Source: Mauremys mutica
Taxonomy: Eukaryota > Chordata > Testudines > Geoemydidae
Reading direction: 5' to 3'
Assembly: GCF_020497125.1 (NCBI RefSeq)
Contig: NC_059073.1
Location: 17,381,225 to 17,445,224, forward strand
Length of the DNA: 64,000 nucleotides
Each line of letters opens with the position of its first letter. Position 1 is the stretch's first letter. Below are positions 45,060 to 56,661 of this stretch, piece after piece. Below the pieces are notes generated by a model that worked only from the letters and a program-made list of their open reading frames with translations, made no database searches and was not told the origin of the DNA. The position numbers and the translations under genes were made by a program.

Positions 45060-45995
45060 CACTCCTGAAATATTCTCCTTTAGCCTCACATGGGTTGTGC
45101 AAGGAACAGCATTACACAATTACGCGAACCACATTGGCCAGATTGGCATCCAGACTGGTCCATGGGCATCGCCAATGAGCTTTCAGCCGCCCAAAGGCAC
45201 ACTCCACCACCGTTCTGCAACTTCTCAGTCTGTAATTGAATTCCCTTTTTCTTGGGTCAGTGATGTCAGGATATGACTTTATGAGCCATGTTAGAAGCAG
45301 GTATGCAAGATCCCACAAAATAACTGTCGGCACAGAAACACTGTACAGAGCCATGTCATTTCTGGGGAATAAAGTCCTTTCTTCCCCCCGCAAACACAAT
45401 CCTGATCTCCTGAACATGCTGGTGTGTCTAATGTTGGTGTTCATAAACTGACCCCTCTGATCCACTAAGCGTTGGAGAATGAGGGACTTTTAATCTTTTC
45501 AGTTCACATATTCACTGGTACCTTTTGGATGCCAAAAGTATTGGGATGTGTGTGTTCTGTTGATGGTCCCTGCAGATTTCAGAAACCTTATCCTCTGATA
45601 TCCAGCTATAATTTCAGGGACTTGCATTATATAGTTTACAGTATTGATAGTATGGCAAACCTGTACAACCACCAGCCCGAGAGTTGACTTCCCAGCCCCA
45701 ATGTGGTTGGCAATTGACCATTAGCTGTCAGGTGTTGCCAACTTCCTAAAGGCAATCGCCACCTGCTTCTGTACTGGTATGCATTTCCAAAAATGAGTCA
45801 TCTAGGTCTGGTGCTGGAGAGTTGGTTCATGTTCCAGACATAATTCATGAAGGTCTGCTTCCTCATTTGGAAGTTGTGCAGCCACTGGTCATCATCCCAG
45901 GTTTCCAGGACACAGTGGTCCCTACACACCATGCCAGTTCTCTGGAACCTGAAGCAGTGAGCCCCCACATAGGTATACCATTGCAATCCTGGCAT
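45060..45995 (-). pseudogene. Harbinger (PIF-like) DDE transposase remnant
   Basis: Encodes, in broken minus-strand frames, the transposase that cuts and joins Harbinger DNA. From the N-terminal side: ETWDDDQWLHNFQMRKQTF (45908-45850), FRKLATPDS and IANHIGAGKSTL (helix-turn-helix part), TINRTHTSQ near 45560 (the first catalytic Asp position appears changed to Asn), then DQRGQFMNTNI, DLAYLLLTWLIKSY (second Asp kept) and VECAFGRLKAHWR with the third acidic residue, followed by CCSLHNPCEAKGE. Multiple stops and shifts. Related to HARBI1-type proteins, but a transposon copy, not the host gene. Confidence 0.75.
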
Positions 45996-46263
45996 TCAAC
46001 ATATCTGTTCCACGGGACCCCAGTGGATTTTCATTCATCCTCTTGGTCAGCTGTTTTCAGTGTCTCAAATATTTCTGGACCCAGTGAACAAAGACAGAGT
46101 AGCAGTTTCTCAGCATATGTGTGTATATATAATATTTATTTTAAGGTGCATTTCCCTCTAGTAGAAACTCTAATAAAACTTGAATGTCCCCATAGCTCAA
46201 AGACTCTTTTGTCCTCTTCCCCCTTATGTTATGAATGGCAGCTAGGAATTTACTGTAAAAAAA

Positions 46264-47010
46264 TGTTGTGATGGGGCAGGATCCTCACACTGGCCCTGAG
46301 AGGATTGAATTAGACCGGGCAGGCCCAATCAACCATTAGGTGGCAAACAGGGGAGAGATTTAGGCTGGGAGGAGGCCACTAATTGGAAGCAAGATCACCT
46401 GTAAGGGAACAGGTGGCACTTACATAAAGCCAAGAGACTGACAACAGAGTGGGGCTGCAGGGTGAAAAGTGTCAGTCACTCTCCCTGAGAGAAGAGAGAG
46501 GGAAGGATGGCTAGGAATCCCTGGGACCTAGTAGACCCTGTGAGAGAGGGGTCTGACTAGAATGAGTAGAAGCAAGTTAGGAAGTAATCCAAAGGCGAGA
46601 GCAGTAAGGTTAGAGAAGCTGCAGACCCAAAGTAGAACCCAAAGTAGAGGGCAGGCCAGGGTTCCCGACCGACCACTGCCAAGTGGTCATTTGGGGCAGT
46701 GAATTAGAAGACTGCCTAGGTCACTGAAAGAGTGACAGAGTCATGGCAGTGGATGGGAGCACTACCTGATGTCGCTTGAGCAGAAAGACTCTGAAGGACT
46801 CCCCCCCGGGAAGGGGAAACCACTTAGTGACCTGGCCAGAGGACCCAGACACAGAGGAAGCTGCAGCTCCTGGAGTGAGAGAGGGGCTGCAGAGCGAGTA
46901 ACAGAGAGTGATGGAAAGCAACCGCTGGAAAGGAGTGTTGGTTGGGCAGCGCTAATTCCCAGAACAGCCAGGAGGAGGTGCCATCAAGTGGTCAGAACAG
47001 CACCAGTCAC
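46264..47010 (+). mobile_element. LTR-like repeat (Gypsy type?)
   Basis: Starts TGTGATGGGGCAGGATCC and is purine-rich on the plus strand with no coding conservation. The overall character suggests an LTR of a Gypsy element. Its right end, near 47010, is not defined and no target duplication was found. Confidence 0.35.
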
Positions 47011-50000
47011 GAAGGTTTTTTCTAGCTTTTCAACAAAATAATTGCTTAATGTGAATTTTGGAGATTGTTGATACTCAAATTAGTGATTCTGTCTTAATTT
47101 TTTCCCCATTCTGATTCTTTTTCTTTTTCTTTTCCATGGTTTACATTTTATTTTATTTTATTGGAAAAACATTTTCCTGGCAACAGCAGCATCTGTCTGT
47201 GGGCAGAAGGGGAGCAATACTTTATGGGCACTTTTGCTCTTAAAACTTTGCTGAGCAGGTTAAAAAGATGATACATGCAAATATTTTAGAGCCAGGTTCT
47301 GCCTCCCTTGCTCCCTTGAGTAGCACTTTATTCCTTGAGTAGTCTCGTTGATTTCAAAGGAATTACTTGTGGAAGAAGTAATGATGAAACGTGAGTAAGC
47401 ATGTTGAAATCTGGCTGTAAATGTTTTTCTTGTCAGAGAAAGAAATACTGCAATAGATAACAAACAGTGCTGAAAAGGGAAGCAGAATGTGAAATTTACA
47501 GCTGTGAAATAGAGGTGAGCGGCCATTTTCTTTGTTGTTATGGTGCCTTCAGACTGAACGCACTTAATGAACAATACAAGCTGTGCCTAAATTAACTGAA
47601 AAGACCACATTATATGAACTGAGAGCCTTTTAATCCTTGCAGCAGTGCATGTAATTCAAAGAAGAGTCTTGAAGAGCCATGATAAATGGTGCAAGAAGAT
47701 GGATATCTAGATCTTATATTATTTGTGTGCCTCAAAGGATGAACAGCAGGAGGAAAAATGTGGACTATAAAAATAAATTACTTTTTTCAAAGAAGCGGAC
47801 AATTAAGAAAATTAGCCAGAGCTTGAGGAAAATATGATTTAAAAATTATTTTCCATTATGTTTTTCTTTTAAAGTCTACATTGTCCTAAAGATAATTTTA
47901 TGGTAGATATTGTGGGCTCTGGATTAACATAAGCGACTGACTGAAAATCTTTGTTAGTTTAAGGACACAGTTCTGAAGTTCAGAAAATGCAAGAATAGTT
48001 CCAAAGAAATGGCGTGATGAGAACGGGTGACAAAGAAACAAAAGGATTTTTCATCTCAACCTTTTTTTTCCCTAACAGACAAGAGAGAGGCAAAGGGATG
48101 AGGAGGTTTGATCCTGTCATCTGGTTTTAAAAGGATGTAAAACTTTTTTGGTTTGGGTTTTTAAAAGATTTGGGGAAAAAATGATAAAAGGATAAAAAGA
48201 GTCGTCTGAAAGTAGAGCCAGCGTCCAAATTTATTGCTGGTGTAACTTCATTGACTTAAGTGGAGCTACACCAGGGATGATGTTGGTTCCATGGATTTTA
48301 TGATGCATTTTGGATCCATATCAAAGATAGAAAGGGAAAAATCTGAACTAGTGGCTAGAGAGCCTGGTATCATGCAGTCAGGATACCAGAAAAGTTATGA
48401 GGAGATGGCTAGGTTTGAAGATAAAGCTATTCTATAGAAAACTGAGCCACAGTAACAGGAAAGGGCCAAACTTGGGGACACTCAAAGCCAGTGACAATAC
48501 AAGAAATTGGGATGGAAGAACTACATCCCAAACTCTCTCAGCCCTACTCCTCCATGAGCTACTTTAACATAACTTGCCTCCTTTCCTTGGAGTCAAAACT
48601 CACAGGCCACAAGCATGTTATCAGGAATCCTCTCCATTATCATTAGTGTGTGTTGCGTGCTGCTTTGGGGCTGGAGGCAATAGAGATGTAATCCCTCCAA
48701 GAAAGCCAGTAAATGTATGTGGGTGACATTTGTTGAGGTATAGACCACAAACACACACACGTACATGCTGGCGCATAGAACCTGAGCTACAATATACCAT
48801 GCACTTTAATCCAAATGGAGAGAAATGTAACTCTAACATCCACTCAGCTGCAGCAGTACCTGTAAATCAAGGATACCAACCATCAGGGCTCACTGAGGTG
48901 AAAAGTAATCAGATATTAAAGCCTTGTAAAAGCAGAAGACAAGTTGAAAGGACAAACTGAGTTGATTCACAGCTATGTAATAAAATAACTCCAAATATTA
49001 CTTGAGATGATTCATAGCTACATAACAAAAAATTCCAAAAGTTACTGTTTGTTATATGTTAAGTTTATTGCCATCTTGAAGAGAAAAATGGCAAATGGAC
49101 AAATGAACACTTTCATTCTGATGAGTTTGCTAAAAAACACATACTAATGCTCCCTTTAGCCCATTGGTAATTTATTTTGAAATGACATGGCTATTGTCTT
49201 AGACAGGTTAAGGCATAGGCATTATAGGCCTGTGTTAAAGCCCCCGCTCCTGGAGTCATGTGATTACATCAGAATCTCTTTTCTTTTAAAGAAAAAATAT
49301 TTCTAGTCCTCATGGTTGGTTGAGAAGAAAAGTTTGAAAATGTGACCCAAGTACAGCTGATGCAAGGGTGACTGCCTGAGTCTGCAGCCAGCCTGAAACA
49401 ATAACTCTGTCACATTCTTCTCAATGGCACATTAACTCCAAATCCAACTACCCCGGAGGTCACTGCCAACACCGCCCTAGTAAAGAACTGCCTGTGTAGT
49501 AAAATAAGAGTGCACCAACCAACTCACCTAGGCACACAGATTCTGAGTGCTGCGCTAAGTACTATGAGGCCCTGTCCTGCTACTCCTGCCTCCCCAAGAG
49601 TGAAAGGGCCCTCTACTGCTATTCCTGATGCTCCTGGAAGTAGAAGGGTGTCTATGTTGCTGCCTCTACTGCCAGATAGGCTACCATCACCTCTCTAATT
49701 GGGGAGTAGGTCTTTGACTCAGGGATGAGTGCAGGATCACAGCCCAAGTTTGGGACCAGAGTCACAGAGGGCTCCCTGTTATGGTGTGCCCCAGTCCTCC
49801 TTCTCCTGCCTTGCTCCCACTGCAAGAAACCCTTTCTGTGCTTGGCTTCTAGGCACCAACCCTGCAAACACTACAGCATGTCCATGACTTTACTCATGAG
49901 AATAAAGATACACATATGCTGGAGTATTTTGAGGATTAAGGCCATAGATGTAAATTCCTTCAGGAATGTCCAATCTCCATGTTGTGTTTTATACCAGGCC

Positions 50001-50152
50001 ATTTATTTATGACAGTGAATCACCCCATCAACCAGGAGACTGATCTAACTTCCCAAGAAATCAGTAGGAATCCTTCCACTGTCTTCAGTGGAGTGGGATA
50101 AGACCCTGGAAGCAGAATTATTGAAATTCTATTACAAGAGCTGGCCTTGTAT
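47011..50152. other. No gene; one small ancient repeat
   Basis: About 3.1 kb without a gene. At 48236-48280 a short self-complementary block (GGTGTAACTTCATTGACTT...AGTGGAGCTACACC) belongs to an old dispersed repeat also at 55682-55750 and 59645-59712. The rest is unassigned, AT-rich from 47040 to 48200. Confidence 0.4.
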
Positions 50153-50160
50153 TTCTAGTC

Positions 50161-50472
50161 CAGGGGTAAGCAACCTATGGCACGCATGCCAAAGGCAGCA
50201 TGCAAGCTGATTTCCAGTGGCACTCACACTGCCTGGGTCCTGGCCACTGGTCCGGGGGGCTCTGCATTTTAATTTAGTTTTAAATGAAGCTTCTTAAACA
50301 TTTTTAAAACCTTATTTACTTTACATACAACAATAGTTTAGTTATATATTATAGACTTGTAGAAAGAGACCTTCTAAAAACATTTAAATGTATTAACGGG
50401 CACACGAAACTTTAAATTAGAGTGAATAAATGAAGACTCGGCACACTACTTCTGAAAGATTGCCAACCCCTG
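50161..50472. mobile_element. hAT MITE with 8-bp target duplication
   Basis: 312 bp, starting CAGGGGTAAGCAACC and ending TTGCCAACCCCTG (inverted). Flanked by TTCTAGTC (50153-50160) and TTCAAGTC (50473-50480), an 8-bp duplication with one mismatch. AT-rich interior without coding capacity. Confidence 0.88.
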
Positions 50473-50709
50473 TTCAAGTCTATCTAGAAGCAGGAAAGAC
50501 CAAAACACTTTGGGAGAGAACCTATTCCCATGCTATTTCCAGCCCAGTTTTGTAGACTCAGGAGGATCAGATGGTCCAGATAAGCATCCTGACTTTTGGA
50601 TATCCATGTGTACCAAGCCAGAACTCTTTGGACCTTTTGGGAGGTTGACTATTCTGTCTTATACAAGTTATAACAACACTTTTAATGATCAATGTTAAAA
50701 ATCAGTCAG

Positions 50710-51095
50710 ATTCCAAGGCCAGAAGTGATCATCTAGTCTGACCTCCTGTATAGCACAGGCCATAGAACTTCCCCACAATAATCCCTAGAGCAGATCTTTT
50801 AGAAAAATATCCCATCTTGATTTTAAAATGACTGGTGATGGAGAGTCTACCATAACCCTTGGTAAGTTGTTCCAAAAGTCAGTTACCCTCACCGTTAAAA
50901 ATGTGTGTCTTATTTCTCATCTGAATTTGTCTAGCTTTCAACTTCCAGACACTGGATTGCGTTATGCTTTCGCTAGATTGAAGAGCCCATTATCAAATAT
51001 TTGTTCCCCATGTAGATACTTATAAACCATAATCAAGTCATCCCTTAGCCTTCTCTTTGTTAAGCTGCTCAAATTGAGCTCCTTAAATCTATCAC
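50710..51095 (-). mobile_element. CR1 3' fragment
   Basis: Plus-strand text GATCATCTAGTCTGACCTCC, AGAGCAGATCTTTTAGAAAAA, TTGTTCCAAAAGTCAGTTACC and GATTGAAGAGCCCATTATCAAA is the reverse complement of the lineage at 7975-9219 (3' UTR and RT C-terminus). Confidence 0.85.
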
Positions 51096-51819
51096 TATAA
51101 GACATAAGGGGATGGTTACTGGTTCCAGGTGGCTATTGGATTCTGGCAAATAAGATCCAGTTAGTGAGGGCTCTTAATAATCTCTGCATGTGTATCACAG
51201 AGAACCTTTCACACGTTGTATTAAATAATTCAAAACGCTGCATATTTTGTATTAAATAATTCAGGTACAGGACAGGCTCTGTGATTAATGATCCGTATCT
51301 GATATTTTTGCAAATACAGCAAGGAGTCAAAGGATGCTCCAGATGCAAGTATAAATAGGCCCTGGGGCAGATACTGTTAGCCAAAGGAATAGTGTACCAG
51401 AAAATTGGAAAAGCACCTCCTACTCAATGGAAAACTGACTTAGGTTAATGTTAATGTGGCAGCTCTTGTAAGAACTGGTTCTGTACACTGGCCAATACTA
51501 ATTTAGCTGAGCGCCTGTATTATATTATGACTCCCACACTTATCTTTGTGAATAACCCTCTTGCTTGTATAGTGCCTGGTGTGAGAATTAAATAGAGGGA
51601 TGAGGCTTTGTCCTGGTATTCTACCAGCATTGGAGCCAGTGAGCAGAAATGAGTTCCTCTTTAGAAAAGTGAGTGAATGATTTTTGCATGTTAACTTAAC
51701 CCTAAAGATTTTCTGAGTTTTCTTGACTCGTCGCTGTGTCAGAAAACCCAGCCAATGTGTCTATTGCTCAAACACTGCCTGTCTAAGGAGTGTGGTAGAG
51801 TGTCACATCCAGTCAGTCG
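51096..51819. other. No gene or recognised repeat
   Basis: Unassigned. A 15-bp direct repeat TGTATTAAATAATTC occurs at 51218-51232 and 51250-51264. Confidence 0.4.
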
Positions 51820-51985
51820 CTCTTAGAACTCCTGGGTTCTCTTCCTTTATCTGCCATTGACACTAAGTGCCTTAGTTTCCTTTTCGGTAAAGTAGGGATA
51901 ATACCTACGTTACGTGGGGGAGGCGGGCCCTATTTAGTGTCTAGAAAGCAATCTGAGATTCTCTGATGAATGGCACTTTGTAGCC
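51820..51985 (+). repeat. MIR-like SINE
   Basis: Blocks AACTCCTGGGTTCTCTTCC, GTGCCTTAGTTTCC and GTAAAGTAGGGATAATACCTACG in MIR order, followed by a tail with GCACTTTGTAG. Diverged. Confidence 0.6.
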
Positions 51986-52074
51986 CAAAATATGTTTTAG
52001 TTTTCACAACGGCTGCCTTGAAGTTGGAATAAAATAGGCAAAAAGTGTTAAAAACCAAGTTCTGAAATAAAAGG

Positions 52075-53503
52075 CACTGGGAAAAGGCTAATGTCGTGCC
52101 CATCTTTAAAAAAGGGAAGAAGGAGGATCTAGGGAACTACAGGCCAGTCAGCCTTACCTCATTCCCTGGAAAAATCATGGAGCAGGTCCTCAAGGAATCA
52201 ATTCTGAAGCACTTAGAGGAGAGGAAAGTGATCAGGAACAGTCAGCATGGATTCACCAAGGGCAAGTCATGCCTGACTAACCTAATTGCCTTCTATGACG
52301 AGATAACTGGCTCTGTGGATGAGGGGAAAGCAGTGGATGTGTTATTCCTTGACTTTAGCAAAGCTTTTGATATGGTCTCCCACAGTATTCTTGCTGTCAA
52401 GTTAAAGATGTACGGGCTGGATGAATGGACTGTAAGGTGGATAGAAAGCTGGCTAGATTGTTGGGCTCAATGGGTAGTGATCAATGGCTCCATGTCTAGT
52501 TGGCAGCCGATATCAAGCAGAGTGCCCCAAGGGTTGGTCCTGGGGCCGGTTTTGTTTAATATCTTCACTAATGATCTGGAGGATGGCATGGACTGCACCC
52601 TCAGCAAGTTTGCAGATGACACTAAACTGGGAGGAGTGGTAGATACGCTGGAAGGTAGGGATAGGATACAGAGGGACCTAGACAAATTAGAGGATCGGGC
52701 CAAAAGAAATCTGATGAGGTTCAACAAGGACAAGTGCAGAATCCTGCACTTAGGACAGAAGAATCCCATGCACTGCTACAGACTAGGGACCGAATGGCTA
52801 GGAAGCAGTTCTGCAGAAAAGGACCTAGGGATTACAATGGACAAGAAGCTGGATATGAGTCAACAGTGTGCTCTTGTTGCCAAGAAGACTAACAGCATTT
52901 TGGGCTGTATAAGTAGGGGCATTGCCAGCAGATCAAGGGACGTGATCATTCCTCTCTATTCGACGTTGGTGAGACCTCATCTGGAGTACTGCGTCCAATT
53001 TTGGCCCCCACACTACAAGAAGGATGTGAAAAAATTGGAAAGAGTCCAGCAGAGGGCAACAAAAATGATTAGGGGTCTGGAGCACATGACTTATGAGGAG
53101 AGGTTGAGGGAACTGGGATTGTTTAGTCTGCAGAAGAGAAGAATGAGGTGGGATTTGATAGCTGCTTTCAACTACCTGAAAGGGGGTTCCCAAGAGGATG
53201 GATCTAGACTGTTCTCAGTGGTATCAGATGACAGAACAAGGAGTAATGGTCTCAAGTTGCAGTGGGGGAAGTTTAGGTTGGATATTAGGAAAAACTTTTT
53301 CACTAGGAGGGTGGTGAAGTACTGGAATGGGTTACCTAGGGAGGTGGTGGAATCTCCTTCCTTAGCAGTTTTTAAGGTCACTTTTTAAGACAAAGCCCTG
53401 GCTGGGACGATTTAGTTGGTAATGGTCCTGCTTTGAGCAGGGAGTTGGACTAGATGACCTTCTGAGGTCCCTTCCAACCCTGATATTCTATGATTCTATG
53501 ATT
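52075..53503 (+). mobile_element. CR1 LINE, 5'-truncated, long RT frame
   Basis: A 5'-truncated CR1 of the ATTCTATG-tailed lineage. It begins within the RT fingers (GGGAAAAGGCTAATGTCGTGCCC) and runs to the 3' tail TATTCTATGATTCTATGATTG. It retains one long open frame (52096-53388), so it is younger than the copy at 21170-23412, which shares the lineage. Confidence 0.93.
52096..53388 (+). pseudogene. Truncated CR1 reverse transcriptase
   Basis: A 430-codon remnant of CR1 ORF2, lacking the endonuclease and the first part of the RT. Present: [47 protein letters not shown] (first catalytic Asp), [11 protein letters not shown] (Gly to Arg and Ser to Leu compared with the family's SGVPQGSVLGP), FADDTKLGG (catalytic Asp pair), [13 protein letters not shown] and the C-terminal [18 protein letters not shown] stop near the C-terminus (TTT TAA GAC at 53383) ends it about 10 residues before the usual end (DKALAG...). 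Not functional because of the 5' truncation. Confidence 0.9.
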
Positions 53504-53509
53504 GCACAG

Positions 53510-53900
53510 ATTGGGATATCTGTCAGGAATGAGGACTTGCAACTGTGCCTGTCCAGGCTCCAGGCAGCCTATGGGCATAGCTGAGCCACTGCAAGACTGC
53601 CTGATTGGCCAAGGAAGTCAGCAAGCCTGCTCTTAAACCCAACAGCAACAACTAATCTCTGGCTGCTCAATGCATGTGCCTGAAACTGTGATCTCTCCTA
53701 TGGCTGCCCTGCTCCTAGCCCTGCTCCTGTCTTGTTCCCAGCCTTGCTTCAGTCCTGCTCAGTCTGCTCCAGCCCTGCTCCCCTGTTTGGTTCCTGACTT
53801 TGGCTCTAACCATTGGCACTGTTCCTGGCTGGTGACTCCAGCTCCAACCAGTAGGCCTGACTGTCCATGTCCCAGCTCAAGACAATATCGAGCAGGAAGA
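53510..53900. repeat. LTR-like repeat, copy 2
   Basis: Homologous to 27180-27520 by shared blocks (CTGCTCCAGCCCTGCTC, TTCCCAGCCTTGC, CTCCAACCAGTAGGCCTGACTG). The upstream half (53516-53690) is not represented in copy 1. Probably an LTR; ends unknown. Confidence 0.45.
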
Positions 53901-53997
53901 TTACTAGTATCACTGCTGTTAGAAATGGTCCCTGGTTGCCTTTATATGAGTCTGACATGGTGTTACCAGATCTGCAGCCTTGCTGAGCAACCTCTTT

Positions 53998-54270
53998 GGG
54001 TATGTCTTTACCGCAATTAAAAACCCGCCGCTGGCCCATGCCAGCTGACTCTGGCTCGCAGGGCTCAGGCTAAGGGGCTGTTTGCAGGGTAGATGTTCGG
54101 GATCTGGCTGGAGCCTGTGCCCTAGGACTCTGCGAAGTGGGAGGGTCCCAAAGCTCGGGCTGCAGCCCAAGTCCGCACGTTTACACCACCATTAAACAGC
54201 CCCTTAGCATGAGCCCAAGTCAGCTGGCATGGGCCAGCCAGGGGTGTCTAATTGCAGTGTAGGCACACCC
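53998..54270. mobile_element. Palindromic MITE, complete copy
   Basis: 273 bp with inverted ends GGGTATGTCTTTACCG and AGTGTAGGCACACCC, flanked by TTT on each side. Long inner arms also pair (CTGGCCCATGCCAGCTGACT with AGTCAGCTGGCATGGGCCAG). Same family as 3411-3968. The 3-bp flank would fit a Harbinger-type duplication but TTT is weak evidence. Confidence 0.7.
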
Positions 54271-54274
54271 TTTG

Positions 54275-55100
54275 TCAACATCAAAGGGGTCAAGTAACTT
54301 GAGTGGGTCCTGGATGTTTTCAATGGAAAGACTGTATGGAGAAGGTATTCATATATGTCCAGGTGTAATATTTAAACAAAAGTTCCTAGAGGAAAAAAGG
54401 ATGCTGGAGAGGCAAATGCATTTAATAATCCCAGGCTCATACACAAATGCTATGTATAGCGCCATTTGCAACCTGTGATCCAAAGTTGTGTAGAAGCGTG
54501 AGGCCAGCCTGAAGGAAATACATTTGCAGAGCCATTTCGCTGAACTGGAAATGCTGCTTTGAGCGGCTCAAACATTATATTTTTTAAAAAGGCATGAAGA
54601 TCCCAAAAGAGAAATAAGGTATTTAAAGGCAGAGACAAAAGTCCTGGCAGTTCAAATGATTGGTAGCTAGAACAGAGGGCACTAAATATATTTGCATTTA
54701 AATAGTTGCAGCCAGTGCAAATATGTTGCTACAGATCTCATTTTAAAGTTGTTAAATGGCTGGCTACAATAAAACTGTGACTTTTCTTTAGTGTTAGCTG
54801 CAAAACCAGCTCACTGGTAGAAAAGCTTGGCCCCAAATGTTGACTTGTAGAGAGACATTGGGAATATCCCAGGGAGTGAAGATTCTCCCTGGATTGTAAA
54901 AGGGAGATAAGCGGACTGTATTCTGGTAAGCATAGCAACTAAGGAGCAATAATGTTGCTTTCTCTGTCCCACACCCACCTAAGAGCAGTATACCAGTGAG
55001 GTGGGAAGGCAACAGAGAGGGGAGGTTGCGAGATTCTACCCTGAATTCCCTATTGCAGTGCAAAGGGACTTAAAAGAAGCATATAGTAAGCACCCTCTTC
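54275..55100. other. No gene or recognised repeat
   Basis: Unassigned DNA; short frames without domains. Confidence 0.45.
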
Positions 55101-55108
55101 ACTACCAG

Positions 55109-55463
55109 CAGGGGCGGCTCTAGGAATTGCGCCACCCCAAGCAGAGCAGCACGCCGCGGGGGACGCTCTGGCGGTCGCCGTTCCCGCGGCTCCGATGGAC
55201 CTCCTGCAGACGTGCCTGTGGAGGGTCCGCTGGTCCCGCGGCTCCGGTGGACCTCCCGCAGGCACGCCTGCGGATGCTCCACCGAAGCCGGGGGACCAGC
55301 GGACCCTCCGCAGGCACGCCTGCGGGAGGTCCACCGGAGCCGCGGGACCAGCGGACCTTCCGCAGGCATGCCTGCAGGAGGTCCACCAGAGCCGCCTGCC
55401 GCCCTCCCGTGACACGCCGCCCCAAGCTCACGCTTGGCGCGCTGGGGACTGGAGCTAGCCCTG
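55109..55463. mobile_element. hAT MITE with perfect TSD and GC palindromes
   Basis: 355 bp with inverted ends CAGGGGCGGCTCTAG and CTGGAGCTAGCCCTG, flanked by perfect 8-bp repeats ACTACCAG (55101-55108 and 55464-55471). The core is a tandem and inverted array of a GGTGGACCTCCCGCAGGC / GCCTGCGGGAGGTCCACC unit. Arms 55231-55271 and 55310-55350 are complementary over 41 bp with about two mismatches. Several overlapping open frames on both strands arise from this repetition and are not genes. Confidence 0.9.
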
Positions 55464-55681
55464 ACTACCAGTGTAGTGTAAGGGGCCTTAGTATAAGTGA
55501 GATTCAGGCCTTCAGTCACTACCAGGGACATATTTTCTTCCACCAAATCCTGAATTCCTTGTTCGTTTCCTTAGGCTAGCATGTGAGCAGCCCCAAGGAG
55601 AATAGCTGTCCTATAAGGACTCAGCAAACAACACTGAGTCGTTGTATTTTTAGTTCATATAATACTGACAATATTTCATTG

Positions 55682-55750
55682 GCCTGATTCTCCACTCACT
55701 CACACAGTTTTAACAGCATTGACTTGAATGGAGCCACTCCTGGTTTATAC
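55682..55750. repeat. Small ancient dispersed repeat
   Basis: GCCTGATTCTCCACTCACTC...TTGACTTGAATGGAGCCACTCC resembles the blocks at 48236 and 59645. Low information. Confidence 0.35.
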
Positions 55751-55799
55751 CCTGTTATATAACTAGTAGGCCAGCTGATGTAAATTTGCTAAGCTAGAC

Positions 55800-56000
55800 A
55801 AGACAAGCCCTTTAGTCTCCTCTAGCATGGTAGGCTCTCAATGCCACTGATCATCCTAGTAGCCCACCTCTGCATCTGGTCCAGCATGAATTCATCTTTC
55901 ATAAACACGGGTGACCAGAATTGTGCAATCAGACACATCATGGTAGAGTAAATACCAGTAGCGGTCCTCTTCCACAGGACTTCAGGACTCCTAAATAACA
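55800..56000 (-). mobile_element. CR1 ORF2 C-terminal fragment
   Basis: Plus-strand text CCCACCTCTGCATCTGGTCCAGC and GACCAGAATTGTGCAATCAG is the reverse complement of the CR1 block around ...CAxFW...LxQxQRRA. Very diverged. Confidence 0.55.
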
Positions 56001-56129
56001 CTTGGTAAAGATATTAACCTCAGACTTACAAAAGCTATTAGTTAAAGAACGTGTGCAGTGTTTGTGACCCAAAGGCTTTGTAAAGGGGACTCAGTGTGTA
56101 TAAGAAGTAGCATTGTCCAAAAGATGAAG

Positions 56130-56310
56130 TGGGGGACTTGGACTCGAGAGACATAAGAGTGTTCCCTGGTCTGTCATTAACGTACTCTGCAAATGTCAGC
56201 AGGTCATTGCTGTGCCTCTGCCTTCCCATCTGTAAAATCAGGACAATAATACTCACCTTTTGCTAAGCATTTTGACAGTGTTAGATAAAGGGCATTATGT
56301 AAAGGCAAAG
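56130..56310 (+). repeat. MIR-like SINE
   Basis: CTGTGCCTCTGCCTTCCCATCTGTAAAATCAGGACAATAATACTCACC is the MIR core and downstream part; the tail contains a GGGCATTATGTAAAGG block. Plus orientation. Confidence 0.7.
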
Positions 56311-56661
56311 AACTATCACTTGCACTACTCAGTGAGCCTAGTCCTGTAGCTGTTGCACAGGCAGACCTCTCATTGAGATTAACTGAGGTTTTGTCCACAG
56401 AAGAATCAGAGGGCCAGAGGGAACTGTGTAAAGGTTGAAGGCCATTGATTCTCCAGAATGTCTCCTCTGCTTTCCAAGTGAGGTCTCTTTCACTTTTCCT
56501 ATTCTGCATTCATATTCCCTAACAATATGAAAACTGTTAGAGGTGTCCATGCGTTATATGGGCTCAAACATATATTCTCTCCAATCTCCCTTTTTTTTAT
56601 TGTGCAGTTGTTCAAAGTAAAACCGTTAAATAGGAAAAGCAGAAACAGTAGTTTCAGATTT

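Noticed and set aside
55050..55579. Multiple Arg/Gly/Pro-rich frames on both strands
   Set aside because: They come from the palindromic GC units of the hAT MITE.
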